Shown: positions 34,816-42,583 of the stretch, piece by piece
How the letters are laid out: the number at the start of each line of letters is the position of its first letter
Numbering within the stretch: position 1 is the first letter of the stretch
Source of the DNA: Ensifer adhaerens
GTDB lineage: Bacteria; Pseudomonadota; Alphaproteobacteria; Rhizobiales; Rhizobiaceae
NCBI RefSeq assembly: GCF_028993555.1
Contig: NZ_CP118611.1
Span: 2,689,501-2,753,500 of the forward strand
Reading direction: 5' to 3'
Length of the DNA: 64,000 bases
The notes under the pieces: model-generated
What the model was told of the DNA's origin: nothing
Databases searched by the model: none
Seen by the model: the letters and a program-made list of their open reading frames with translations, nothing else
Made by a program: the position numbers and the translations under genes

Positions 34816-35628
34816 TCAGCGTGCACCCAACAAAGGTCCCACGATTTCGAGCAGGCATTCGATCGCGGCCCCGTCCTTCACCACGTCCCGCACGGCCTCG
34901 AATTCGGCGAGTTCGATGCCGGCGATTTGCCCTTCCGGGATCGCTTCAAAAATGGCGCGCAACTGGCCCGACCGAAGCCCGTTGTCGATGGCATAGGCTG
35001 CCGGCACCTGGTTGGGCTCGAGCACGTCCCAATCGACGTGGATCCAGACGGGTGCGTCGCCGATGATCGATAGGATGGTCTCTGGTGTCGCTTCGGCGGG
35101 TGAGAGGATGCGGACGCCTGCCTGCTTCAACAGATCCGCCTCCGCCGGATCGATGTCGCGCGCGCCGACGATGATGACCTGCGCCGAGTTCAGGCCGCTG
35201 CCGTGACCGCTGTCCCAGAGACCGCAGGCGGCGGCGAGGACCATTCCGCCGAGATAGCCGCTTTCGGTGGTCTCAGGCGTGTTGAAATCGCCATGGGCAT
35301 CGATCCAGAGCACGATCGCATCCGGATGCTCCCGCGCGACAACCGGCAGTGTCGCGAGGCTCGCGGAGCAGGTGTTGGCGACCATCAGCGGCTTGTTGCC
35401 GCGTCGCAGCGTTGCGGCAGTCGCCTCCTGCAGACCAGTCAGCGTCTGCCGTGCTTCGGGAAGGCTCGCCGACCAGTCATCCTCCTTCGCAGCCGTCGGC
35501 TTACCGACGATGGTCGGCATCAGGTTGGCGCGGTTGCTCAGGGCTTCTGCCGTCAGGGCCGCTCCCGCAATCGCGCCCGGCGTCCTGTCGGCAATGCGTC
35601 CCTGCGAGAGGATGAGATCGTACGGCAT
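34816..35628 (-). CDS. Arginase/ureohydrolase-fold protein with altered metal motif
   Basis: 270 residues. The ureohydrolase fold is shown by IDAHGDFNTP and HVDWDVLEPNQVP. The usual first motif GGDHS is replaced by ANTCSAS, so one manganese-ligand His is absent (Cys in its place), and the last motif has E for D. Arginase or agmatinase activity is therefore doubtful. AAGGAG before ATG 35628 fixes the start. It is convergent with the serine hydrolase gene and diverges from a GAF-domain reductase gene; the 236-bp gap holds no gene. Confidence 0.85.
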   Translation of the reverse strand: MPYDLILSQGRIADRTPGAIAGAALTAEALSNRANLMPTIVGKPTAAKEDDWSASLPEARQTLTGLQEATAATLRRGNKPLMVANTCSASLATLPVVAREHPDAIVLWIDAHGDFNTPETTESGYLGGMVLAAACGLWDSGHGSGLNSAQVIIVGARDIDPAEADLLKQAGVRILSPAEATPETILSIIGDAPVWIHVDWDVLEPNQVPAAYAIDNGLRSGQLRAIFEAIPEGQIAGIELAEFEAVRDVVKDGAAIECLLEIVGPLLGAR

Positions 35629-35864
35629 GCATTCTCCTTGCATTTCGAAAGGTTGCACGCGCGGTCCGATGATAGCGGGGGGCTTGAAAGGGCGGCGCGC
35701 GGAATCGCTATATCTGGTTGGATATATCGATCGTGATGAGCGATCGCAATTTGCTACCTTCGAGGTTGGTGGTATTGCTGCGCGCGAATGGTCGCATCAG
35801 CACGATCAGCCGCTGGCACACCGCCACTGAGGGCCAAGGCACGCGAAGTTTGAAGGGTAGGACC

Positions 35865-36359
35865 ATGTTTGCCACGAAGACAATCGAAACCGGCGACAAG
35901 GCCGAATTCTATCGCGAACTGGCTGGCCAGCTCGGCGGCCTGCTGCACGACGAGCGCGATTTCATCGCCAATGCCGCCAATCTCGCGGCGCTGGTTTTCG
36001 ATCTGGTGCCGGACCTCAACTGGGCGGGCTTCTACTTCCTGCGGTCAGATGACGAACTTGTGCTTGGCCCCTTCCAGGGCAAGGTTGCCTGCGTGCGCAT
36101 CAAGGTCGGCAAGGGTGTGTGCGGCAGCGCCGTGGCGCTGAGCCAGACGATGCTGGTTCCGGATGTGCATGCCTTTCCTGGGCATATCGCCTGCGATGCC
36201 GCGTCCCGCTCGGAACTCGTCGTGCCGCTGGTGAAGGACGGCAGGGTGCTCGGGGTGCTCGATCTCGACAGCCCCACCCCCGAACGCTTCGACACGCAGG
36301 ATCAGGCCGGCTTCGAAGCGCTCGCCGCGATCTATGTCGCAGCGAGCGATTTCGTTTAA
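35865..36359 (+). CDS. msrC: Free methionine-(R)-sulfoxide reductase (GAF domain)
   Basis: 164 residues forming one GAF domain of the fRMsr type. The three family cysteines are visible in ACVRIKVGKGVCGSA and GHIACDAASRSE, with VPLVKDGRVLGVLDLDSP closing the fold. The enzyme reduces free methionine-R-sulfoxide with thioredoxin in the cytoplasm. ATG 35865 follows GGGTAGGACC. A longer open frame upstream (from 35718) does not look coding. It is monocistronic and convergent with the oxidoreductase gene. Confidence 0.92.
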   Translation: MFATKTIETGDKAEFYRELAGQLGGLLHDERDFIANAANLAALVFDLVPDLNWAGFYFLRSDDELVLGPFQGKVACVRIKVGKGVCGSAVALSQTMLVPDVHAFPGHIACDAASRSELVVPLVKDGRVLGVLDLDSPTPERFDTQDQAGFEALAAIYVAASDFV

Positions 36360-36404
36360 CAGGGCGCGAAGTCGCGTTTTTCGGACGGCGGCAACGCGAA
36401 AACG

Positions 36405-37421
36405 CTAGCCCTCAAAGCCTTCGATCACGATCTTGCCCTTGGCGGCACCCGTCTCGATGCGGCGATGGGCTTCGCGCAGGTTTTCGGCGTTGATGGGCGA
36501 CAACACCTCGGCAAGCGTCGTCTTCAGCCGTCCGGCATCGATCTCGTCGGCGACGAAGGTGAGCAGCCGGTGCTGCTCGATCATGTCAGGCGTCTGGTGC
36601 ATCGGGCGGGCGAACATGAATTCCCAGTGCAGGCTGGCTGCCTTGGTCTTCATGCCGGCCATCGGCATCGGTACGTCGGTGTTGTCAATCGAGACGATGC
36701 CGCCTTGCGGGCGGATCAGTTCGACTGCGGCGTCCCAGTGGCGCATGTCGTTGAAGATCGCGATGTGGTCGACATGGGTGAAGCCGAGCGCCTGCACCTG
36801 CGCGACCAGCGGCTCGCGATGGCTGATGACGTGATCGGCGCCGAGTTCCTTCACCCAGGCGATGGTTTCCGGCCGCGAGGCCGTGGCGATGACCGTGAGG
36901 CCGGCGCGCTTGGCGAGCTGGATACCGATCGAGCCGACGCCGCCGGCGCCGCCGACGATCAGGATCGATTGGCCGCGATCGGCGCCGTCGCGGTCGATGC
37001 CCAGCCGATCGAAGAAGGCCTCATAGGCGGTGATCGTCGTCAGCGGCAGGGCCGCGGCTTCGGCAAAGGAAAGGCTCTTCGGCTTGCGCCCGACGATGCG
37101 CTCGTCGACCAACTGATACTGCTGGTTGGAGCCCGACCGCGTCAGGTCGCCGGCGTAATAGACGCGGTCGCCGGGCTTGAACAACGTCACATCCGGGCCG
37201 ACTGCCTCGACGACACCGCTCGCATCCCAGCCGAGCACGCGCGGCGTTTCCTCTATCTTGTCCTTTGGCGCGCGCATCTTGACGTCGACAGGATTGACGG
37301 CGACGGCGGCGACGGCAACCAGGATGTCGTGTCCTTGGGGCACCGGTTTCGGGAGGGTGACATCCAGGAAGGCTTGCGGGTCGGAAACCGGCAGATAGCG
37401 GGTGAGGGCGACGGCTTTCAT
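36405..37421 (-). CDS. Quinone-oxidoreductase-like MDR family dehydrogenase
   Basis: 338 residues. The N-terminal GroES-like part (VNPVDVKMRAP, VLGWDASGVVEAVGPDVTLFKPGDRVYYAGD) is followed by a Rossmann domain with SILIVGGAGGVGSIGIQLAKRAGLTVIATASRPET. Zinc-binding cysteines of classic alcohol dehydrogenases are absent, so this is the quinone oxidoreductase (ZADH) branch using NADPH. It overlaps the cupin gene by 4 bases and ends a reverse-strand operon that includes a broken flavin reductase, a dehydrogenase-like protein and a glyoxalase-fold protein. Confidence 0.9.
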   Translation of the reverse strand: MKAVALTRYLPVSDPQAFLDVTLPKPVPQGHDILVAVAAVAVNPVDVKMRAPKDKIEETPRVLGWDASGVVEAVGPDVTLFKPGDRVYYAGDLTRSGSNQQYQLVDERIVGRKPKSLSFAEAAALPLTTITAYEAFFDRLGIDRDGADRGQSILIVGGAGGVGSIGIQLAKRAGLTVIATASRPETIAWVKELGADHVISHREPLVAQVQALGFTHVDHIAIFNDMRHWDAAVELIRPQGGIVSIDNTDVPMPMAGMKTKAASLHWEFMFARPMHQTPDMIEQHRLLTFVADEIDAGRLKTTLAEVLSPINAENLREAHRRIETGAAKGKIVIEGFEG

Positions 37422-37795
37422 GGCTTGCTCCTTGTAGCGGACGAATGGTCTTTGTGCGTGAATTCGGCGGTGACGAAGACGAGCTCGGCGTCACCGGTGT
37501 TGGTAAGATCGTGCACGAAGGCGGTCTCAGGCGTCAGGTCGCCGAAGTGCCGCGTATCGCCGGCGCGGTAGACGACGTCGGTGACCCTGCCGTCGCCGGA
37601 GCGCGAGCGTGCCTTGCCATCGGTTAGCGCCGTCCAGAAATAGGGACGGTCGTGGCGATGGGGGCGAAGTGTTTCGCCGGGTTTAAGCCGTAGGTGCCAG
37701 ACACGCAAAGCCTCTCCGTCGAGCACGAGTTCAGTGCCGATGCGGTCGTTGATGGCGGCCTGCATTCGTTCCTGCTCCGTCAATGGCGCACTCAT
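37418..37795 (-). CDS. Cupin domain protein
   Basis: 125 residues, small beta-barrel. The cupin motif is seen in RLKPGETLRPHRHDRPYFWTAL, with metal ligands in HRHD, and TRHFGDLTPETAFVHDLTNTGD. No reaction can be assigned. It sits between the oxidoreductase and the broken old-yellow-enzyme gene with 4-base overlaps on both sides, so it is translated as part of the operon. Confidence 0.88.
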   Translation of the reverse strand: MSAPLTEQERMQAAINDRIGTELVLDGEALRVWHLRLKPGETLRPHRHDRPYFWTALTDGKARSRSGDGRVTDVVYRAGDTRHFGDLTPETAFVHDLTNTGDAELVFVTAEFTHKDHSSATRSKP

Positions 37796-38459
37796 GCGGC
37801 CTCCTCCAGCGCCGGGTAACTAGAGTAGCCTTCGGCACTGCCGCCGAAAAGCGTGGCGCCGTCAAAGCTCGCGAGCGGCAGGCCCTCCTTCAGCCGACGC
37901 GGCAGATCGGGATTGGCGATGAACGGGCGCCCGAAGGCGATGATGTCGGCAAGCCCGGCGGCAAGGATCGCTTCTGCCCGCGCCCTGTCGTAGCGGCCGG
38001 CGACGATGATGCGACCGGAATAGGCAGCGCGAAGCGCCCGGCGGAAGTCTTCCGGGATTGCAGGCGCGTCGTCCCAGTCGGCCTCCACCAGATGGATATA
38101 GGCAAGGCCGATGCGGTCAATCGCGCCTGCGGCCTTAAGGATCGTCGGGATGATCTCGTCGTCCACCATGTTGCGGCCGCCGGCACTGTGCACGGCATCG
38201 GTGACGAGCCGCCAACCGGCGATCTGCTCGGGCGAGTGGATGCCGGGCGTAAACGAGTATCCCTGGCCCTGGCGGGAGATCTGCGTGGCTTCGGTGACGA
38301 TGAGGCGGCCGAGGCGCGCTGGGCATAGTATTCGGCCATCAGGGCGTTGGGCACGTTGCCCGGCTGGCTGCTGCGCGCCCGTGTCATCGGCGCAAGTGCG
38401 ATACGGTTCGGCAGCGTCAGCGGTCCGAGCGATATGGGGGAGAAGAGTGTGGGTGACAT
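37792..38459 (-). pseudogene. Broken old-yellow-enzyme (NemA-like) flavin reductase
   Basis: The N-terminal part (LFSPISLGPLTLPNRIALAPMTRARSS...NALMAEYYAQRASA) and the rest (VTEATQISRQGQGYSFTPGIHSPEQIAGWRLVTDAVHSAGGR) are in different frames; the shift lies near 38310 and looks like one missing G. After AGGR about 130-150 residues of the barrel are missing, and the sequence resumes at NMVDDEIIP...ADIIAFGRPFIANPDLPRRL. Intact members have about 360 residues; only about 220 codons remain. The FMN-binding and active-site middle is gone, so this is a pseudogene inside an otherwise intact operon. Confidence 0.85.
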
Positions 38460-38516
38460 GGTCAATTCCTTTGTGAAGCGCCGGGGGCGCAGGCAGGGAA
38501 CAGGCGATGGAATGTG

Positions 38517-39194
38517 TCAGTTGATGAGGGCGCCGCCTTCGATGTCGATCACCGATCCGGTGACGAAGGGGTTGTCGATGGCAAAGAGATAACCTTGGGC
38601 GATGTCTCCGGGCCGCCCGAAGCGGCCGACAGGCAAGCTCGCAGCAGCGCGCTCGAATATGGCGTTGCGGGCTTTGCCGGCCATGCCGGCATAGGCTTCC
38701 GTCTGCGTCAGGCCGGGGCTGACGACGTTGACGCGCAGCGGCGCCAGCTCCTTTGCGAGCACCCTCGCGGTGGCTTCGAGGGCCGCATTCATCGCCGTCT
38801 TGACGAAGGTGCCAGGTACTGTCCGGCGGGCGAGGAAGCCCGAGGTGAAGGTGATGGTGCCGCCGGGGCGCAGGTACTTGGCAGCTTCACGGGCAAGTAC
38901 GATCGACCCCCAGAATTTGACGTCGAAGGCGGCCCTTGCGGCATCGAGATCGACATCGCTGACCGTGCCGCCGGGCGCTGCGGACCCGGCCGTAATGATC
39001 AGATGGTCGATCGACCCGAGTTTCCGGAAATAGGCGGCGACTGCGGCCGCGTCGGCGATGTCGAGGCCGGTGGCGCGGCTTGCGATCTCGACCCGGCCGG
39101 GGCGCAGGGCGAGCGCCTTGGCGATGGCGGCGCCAATGCCGCTGGTGCCGCCGATGACGACGGAGACGGTGTTGTCGGTGAAGGTCATGCTCAT
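38517..39194 (-). CDS. SDR-fold protein lacking the catalytic Tyr/Lys
   Basis: 225 residues. The cofactor motif is VVIGGTSGIGAAIAKAL, and the C-terminus is FVTGSVIDIEGGALIN. Where SDRs carry YxxxK the sequence reads VPGTFVKTAMNAALEA, with no Tyr and Asn in place of Lys. It may therefore use another mechanism or be a non-catalytic member (like the Lin1944-type subgroup). It overlaps the glyoxalase-fold gene by 4 bases (ATGA) and precedes the broken flavin reductase by 57 bases. Confidence 0.88.
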   Translation of the reverse strand: MSMTFTDNTVSVVIGGTSGIGAAIAKALALRPGRVEIASRATGLDIADAAAVAAYFRKLGSIDHLIITAGSAAPGGTVSDVDLDAARAAFDVKFWGSIVLAREAAKYLRPGGTITFTSGFLARRTVPGTFVKTAMNAALEATARVLAKELAPLRVNVVSPGLTQTEAYAGMAGKARNAIFERAAASLPVGRFGRPGDIAQGYLFAIDNPFVTGSVIDIEGGALIN

Positions 39195-39583
39195 GCTCCA
39201 GAGGAATGTGACGGAACGGGTTCGGAAAAGACGGCTTCGAGCAGCGCGCCACCCGGCGCGCGCAGAAACAGCCGGCGTTCGCCGATGTCGGCGAGGTCCA
39301 TCGTCGAATAGGGAATGGCGAGCCGGTCGAGCTTCGCGCGGAAGGTCGCATAGCCTTCGAGCCGGAAGCCGATGTGATCGATCGCTTCGGCGGCGACGTC
39401 GAAACCGCTGCCATGGCTGCCGATGATGTGCACGATCGGCTTTCCTTCGCCGTAGAGCCAGCAGCCGGGAATACGGCGGATCGCAGCCGGCCGTTCGCCG
39501 ACCGTCAGGTCGAAGACCGTTTCGAAGAACGTGCGTGTCGCTGCGATATCGCCTGTTCGGATGGTCACATGGTCGAGCTGCAT
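39191..39583 (-). CDS. Glyoxalase/bleomycin-resistance-fold protein
   Basis: 130 residues with vicinal oxygen chelate repeats: QLDHVTIRTGDIAATRTFFETVFDLTVGERP and IDHIGFRLEGYATFRAKLDRLAIPYST...RRLFLRAPGGALLEAVF. His and Glu metal ligands are present in each half. GGAGACGCGCG before ATG 39583 sets the start. It is the first gene of the reverse operon that diverges from the LysR gene. The substrate is unknown. Confidence 0.88.
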   Translation of the reverse strand: MQLDHVTIRTGDIAATRTFFETVFDLTVGERPAAIRRIPGCWLYGEGKPIVHIIGSHGSGFDVAAEAIDHIGFRLEGYATFRAKLDRLAIPYSTMDLADIGERRLFLRAPGGALLEAVFSEPVPSHSSGA

Positions 39584-39630
39584 CGCGCGTCTCCTTTCGT
39601 GAGGAAATTTAGCTATTGCGGCACATCCGG

Positions 39631-39655
39631 ATAATTGGCTTAAATCCAAAATTAT
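39631..39655. promoter_or_regulatory. Candidate LysR-type operator
   Basis: An AT-rich imperfect dyad (ATAATTGG arm, CCAAAATTAT arm) lies 20 bases upstream of the LysR start and about 48 bases upstream of the divergent operon start. Confidence 0.5.
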
Positions 39656-39674
39656 ATTTCGGAGAAGACGAAAG

Positions 39675-40586
39675 ATGCTGCTCGATAATCTCGCCCTTTT
39701 TCTTCTGATCGTCGAAAAGGGCGGGCTTTCCGCCGCCGGGCGCGAGAAAGGTCTTTCGCCGGCCTCCGTCTCCGAGCGGCTGGCGGCCCTCGAGGCGCAT
39801 TATGGCGCGGCGCTGCTCAAGCGAACGACCCGCGCGATCAGCCTGACCGAGGAAGGTCGCCTTCTGGTCGATGGCGCCCGTCGGCTGCTGGCGGAAGCCG
39901 ACGAGCTCGAGAGCGGTATCCGCTCGGGCGCGCGCACGATCTCCGGACCGATCCGGCTCAGCGCGCCGGAGGACATGGGGCGACGCTACATCGTGCCGAT
40001 CCTCGACCGCTTCCTGGCCGAGCACCCTGACGTGACGGTGGACCTCAATCTCACCGACGGCTACCTCGATCTGGTCGGCCAGGGCATGGATTTTGCCATC
40101 CGCCATGGCGTTCTTGCCGACAGCACGCTGCGGTCACGGTCGTTGGGGGAAAACCGTCGGGTCGTCTGTGCAGCACCCGCCTACCTGCAGGCCAGAGGCC
40201 GGCCGGAGCATCCGGACCATCTCTCGCGCCACGACTGCATCATCATGCGTTTCGGTGCCAATCTCGATCGTGAATGGACCTTTCAGGTTGATGGCAGGCC
40301 ACACAAGGTCATGGTGCGCGGCCGCCGTGTCGCCAATGATGGCGGATTGGTCGCCGACTGGTGCCGTGCGGGGCACGGTGTCGCGCTCAAGTCTGTTTGG
40401 GACATCGCAGAGGATCTTGCGTCCGGTACGCTTGTCGAGCTGCTCAAGGATTTTGCCGTCGGCGGGACCGGCCTACAGATCGTCTATCCGCCGGCAAGCG
40501 TCCAGCCTCGCCGGGTGCGGCTGCTGATCGACCGCATCGCCTCCGAACTGAATTCCGTCGAGGCAGTCCTCGCGCGACGAAGCTGA
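39675..40586 (+). CDS. LysR-type transcriptional regulator
   Basis: 303 residues. Helix-turn-helix DNLALFLLIVEKGGLSAAGREKGLSPASVSERLAALEAHYGAALLKRTTRAISLTEEGR is followed by a CrgA-like substrate-binding domain (from about 90). It diverges from the glyoxalase / SDR / OYE-remnant / cupin / oxidoreductase operon and most likely regulates it, with a dyad in the short shared gap. The inducer is unknown. Confidence 0.93.
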   Translation: MLLDNLALFLLIVEKGGLSAAGREKGLSPASVSERLAALEAHYGAALLKRTTRAISLTEEGRLLVDGARRLLAEADELESGIRSGARTISGPIRLSAPEDMGRRYIVPILDRFLAEHPDVTVDLNLTDGYLDLVGQGMDFAIRHGVLADSTLRSRSLGENRRVVCAAPAYLQARGRPEHPDHLSRHDCIIMRFGANLDREWTFQVDGRPHKVMVRGRRVANDGGLVADWCRAGHGVALKSVWDIAEDLASGTLVELLKDFAVGGTGLQIVYPPASVQPRRVRLLIDRIASELNSVEAVLARRS

Positions 40587-40738
40587 CGCCGCGAGCCGGC
40601 AGAGGGCCATGCTCTGTGCCGTGGCCCCCGTGCAACAGTTCTTTTCGAATATACGGTTCCGCCGTCCCGGCCACGGTTTCGTTTGGTGCCGCGGTACGGC
40701 GGCGCATTGCGGCGTGGCGCCGCTTCGCCTATGAAACA

Positions 40739-40753
40739 TGAGTAAAGTATTCA
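40739..40753. promoter_or_regulatory. RirA-type IRO box upstream of the ECF sigma gene
   Basis: TGA-GTAAAGTAT-TCA fits TGA-N9-TCA. It is 76 bases upstream of the sigma factor start and suggests iron repression of the whole siderophore-receptor system. The remainder of the 243-bp gap has no gene. Confidence 0.65.
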
Positions 40754-40829
40754 AGATAAACGGCGCGCAATTAAGCGTCGCCTGAGTTTCCGGTGGCGGC
40801 AGGGCGCCGCGCGATGGAGAGGCAGTTTG

Positions 40830-41336
40830 ATGACCGATGCGATGGTGCAGGGGCTTCACGAGCGGGAAGAGAGCCGAATCCGCCGCTTCTTCGGCCGCCG
40901 CCTCAGAAACCGTGAGGACGCCGTCGATGCCACGCAGGAGACCTTCATGCGCATGCTGGAGGCTTCACGCTCGACGCTGATCGAAAACCCGCAGGCCTAT
41001 CTGTTTCAGGTTGCTCGCTCGGTGGCGCGCGTCGCATCCGAGCGAGCAGCGCGGGAGCGGGCGATGTTCGTCGAGGACAGCGAAGGACTTGAACATGCGG
41101 AAGACAGACCGATCCAGGATCGCATCGTCAACGCCCGCCAGTGCCTGCTGATCATGGCGCGTACCATCGAGGGGCTTCCCAACCGCTGCCAGCAGGTCTT
41201 CATCCTCAGCCGTCTGCACGGCCTCAGCAACGGCGCGATCGCCGATGAGCTCGGTATCTCCAGAAACATGGTCGAGAAGCACATCATCCGGGCGCTGCTC
41301 GAGTGCCGGAAGATGCGCGCCGAGATTATTTTCTGA
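40830..41336 (+). CDS. FecI-like ECF sigma factor
   Basis: 168 residues with sigma region 2 (IRRFFGRRLRNREDAVDATQETFMRMLE) and region 4 (LPNRCQQVFILSRLHGLSNGAIADELGISRNMVEKHIIRALLECRK). Together with the next two genes it forms a FecI-FecR-receptor signalling set, in which ligand binding outside the cell releases the sigma to transcribe the receptor. GGAGAGG precedes ATG 40830. An IRO box lies upstream. Confidence 0.93.
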   Translation: MTDAMVQGLHEREESRIRRFFGRRLRNREDAVDATQETFMRMLEASRSTLIENPQAYLFQVARSVARVASERAARERAMFVEDSEGLEHAEDRPIQDRIVNARQCLLIMARTIEGLPNRCQQVFILSRLHGLSNGAIADELGISRNMVEKHIIRALLECRKMRAEIIF

Positions 41337-41436
41337 GTGAACGTCAGGCAAAGCCGTCCTTTCAACTCTAAGATGATAGAGGCGATTCCGGATTCGGATC
41401 GCATGAGGGCATTTTCAGTTCGACCGGAAGACGTGA

Positions 41437-42387
41437 ATGAGCGGCAATCGCCAGACCATCGACGACAGCATTCTGGAAGCCGCCGCAACCTGGGTTGCAC
41501 GGCTGCAGTCCGACGATGCGACGGCGATCGACCGCCAGGCGTTCGAGCGCTGGCTCGGCGAGCATCCGGATCATCGCACGGCTTATGACGAACTGCGGGC
41601 GCTCTGGAGCGATCTCGGCGAGGTGCCGATCTCCGAAGGAAGGCTCGGCGAGCTTCAGACGCAGCGCCGCCGCCGGGTCGGAGGCTTCGTCGGGCTCTGT
41701 CTTGCCGCAGGTGTCGCGATCCTCTCGCTCGCGACACCCTATGGCGACCGCTGGCGCGCCGACTACTACACCGGCGTCGGCGAGGTCAGGCGCATCGCGC
41801 TGGAGGATGGCACTGAGGTGGACCTCAACACCGACACGGCCCTCGTGGTTCGCTACGAGCAGGCCCGCAGGACAGTGCGGCTCCTGCGCGGCGAAGCCTT
41901 CTTTTCCGTCGCGAAGAACCCGCTTCGGCCTTTCGTCGTCGAAGACGGCGCGCTCAGCGCGACAGCGCTCGGGACCCGCTACTCCGTCGGATCTGTGGCT
42001 GTCGACCAGGCCGCCGCCGTGCAGGTCGAGGAAGGCCGCGTCGAGGTCGAGGCAGCTGGCCAAAAAGCGGTTCTAGGTGCCGGCGAGGCGGCGACGGTCG
42101 ACCGGCAGGGGCGGATTTCGCTGTCGAAAGCGGACGTCGCGGCCGGAACCGCTTGGCGCGACGGCAAACTCGTCTTCTCGCGCCGCCCGCTCAGCGACGT
42201 GCTCTCGACGCTTGAGCGCTACCGTCGCGGCCGCATCCTGCTCGTCGACGAGGCGGCAGGGAGCCTCGAAGTCTCCGGTATCTTCGACCTCCGCGACACT
42301 GACGACGCCCTGCGGGTGCTGGAGGCGAGCCTGCCGCTGCGGGTCATCAGGTTGTCCGATCTCATGGTCGTGGTTCAGTCCCGGTAG
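41437..42387 (+). CDS. FecR-like anti-sigma factor / signal transducer
   Basis: 316 residues: an N-terminal cytoplasmic DUF4880 part (DDSILEAAATWVARLQSDDATAIDRQAFERWLGEHPDHRTAYDEL), one membrane segment (GGFVGLCLAAGVAILSLA), then the periplasmic FecR domain (GEVRRIALEDGTEVDLNTDTALVV...RTVRLLRGEAFFSV) and a C-terminal signalling part. It controls the adjacent sigma factor and contacts the N-terminal domain of the TonB receptor. It starts 100 bases after the sigma gene on the same strand. Confidence 0.93.
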   Translation: MSGNRQTIDDSILEAAATWVARLQSDDATAIDRQAFERWLGEHPDHRTAYDELRALWSDLGEVPISEGRLGELQTQRRRRVGGFVGLCLAAGVAILSLATPYGDRWRADYYTGVGEVRRIALEDGTEVDLNTDTALVVRYEQARRTVRLLRGEAFFSVAKNPLRPFVVEDGALSATALGTRYSVGSVAVDQAAAVQVEEGRVEVEAAGQKAVLGAGEAATVDRQGRISLSKADVAAGTAWRDGKLVFSRRPLSDVLSTLERYRRGRILLVDEAAGSLEVSGIFDLRDTDDALRVLEASLPLRVIRLSDLMVVVQSR

Positions 42388-42541
42388 AGATGCGAAGCGG
42401 GCAAGACCGCTCCACGCCCTGTCAACGTTCCCCAAAAAAATCTGCCGGTGACATCAGGAGATCGCGCTCCCCGCACTCTTAGTCATGAGTGGCAGTGCTG
42501 CAGACGTTCGGGGTGGATGGAACCGTAAGGTTCCTTGCGGG

Positions 42542-42565
42542 CTCCGGGCGGGCGCCTGCCCGGAG
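42542..42565 (+). other. 5'-leader hairpin before the TonB receptor gene
   Basis: An inverted repeat CTCCGGGC / GCCCGGAG with an 8-base loop ends 18 bases upstream of the receptor ATG. It could influence translation or be the FecR-side terminator. No T tract is present. Confidence 0.45.
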
Positions 42566-42583
42566 TTGAGTAGGGGATTTCGG

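Noticed and set aside
36119..36493. 124-codon frame overlapping the end of the methionine sulfoxide reductase gene
   Set aside because: Same-strand shadow of the GAF-domain gene with Arg-rich composition and no motif.
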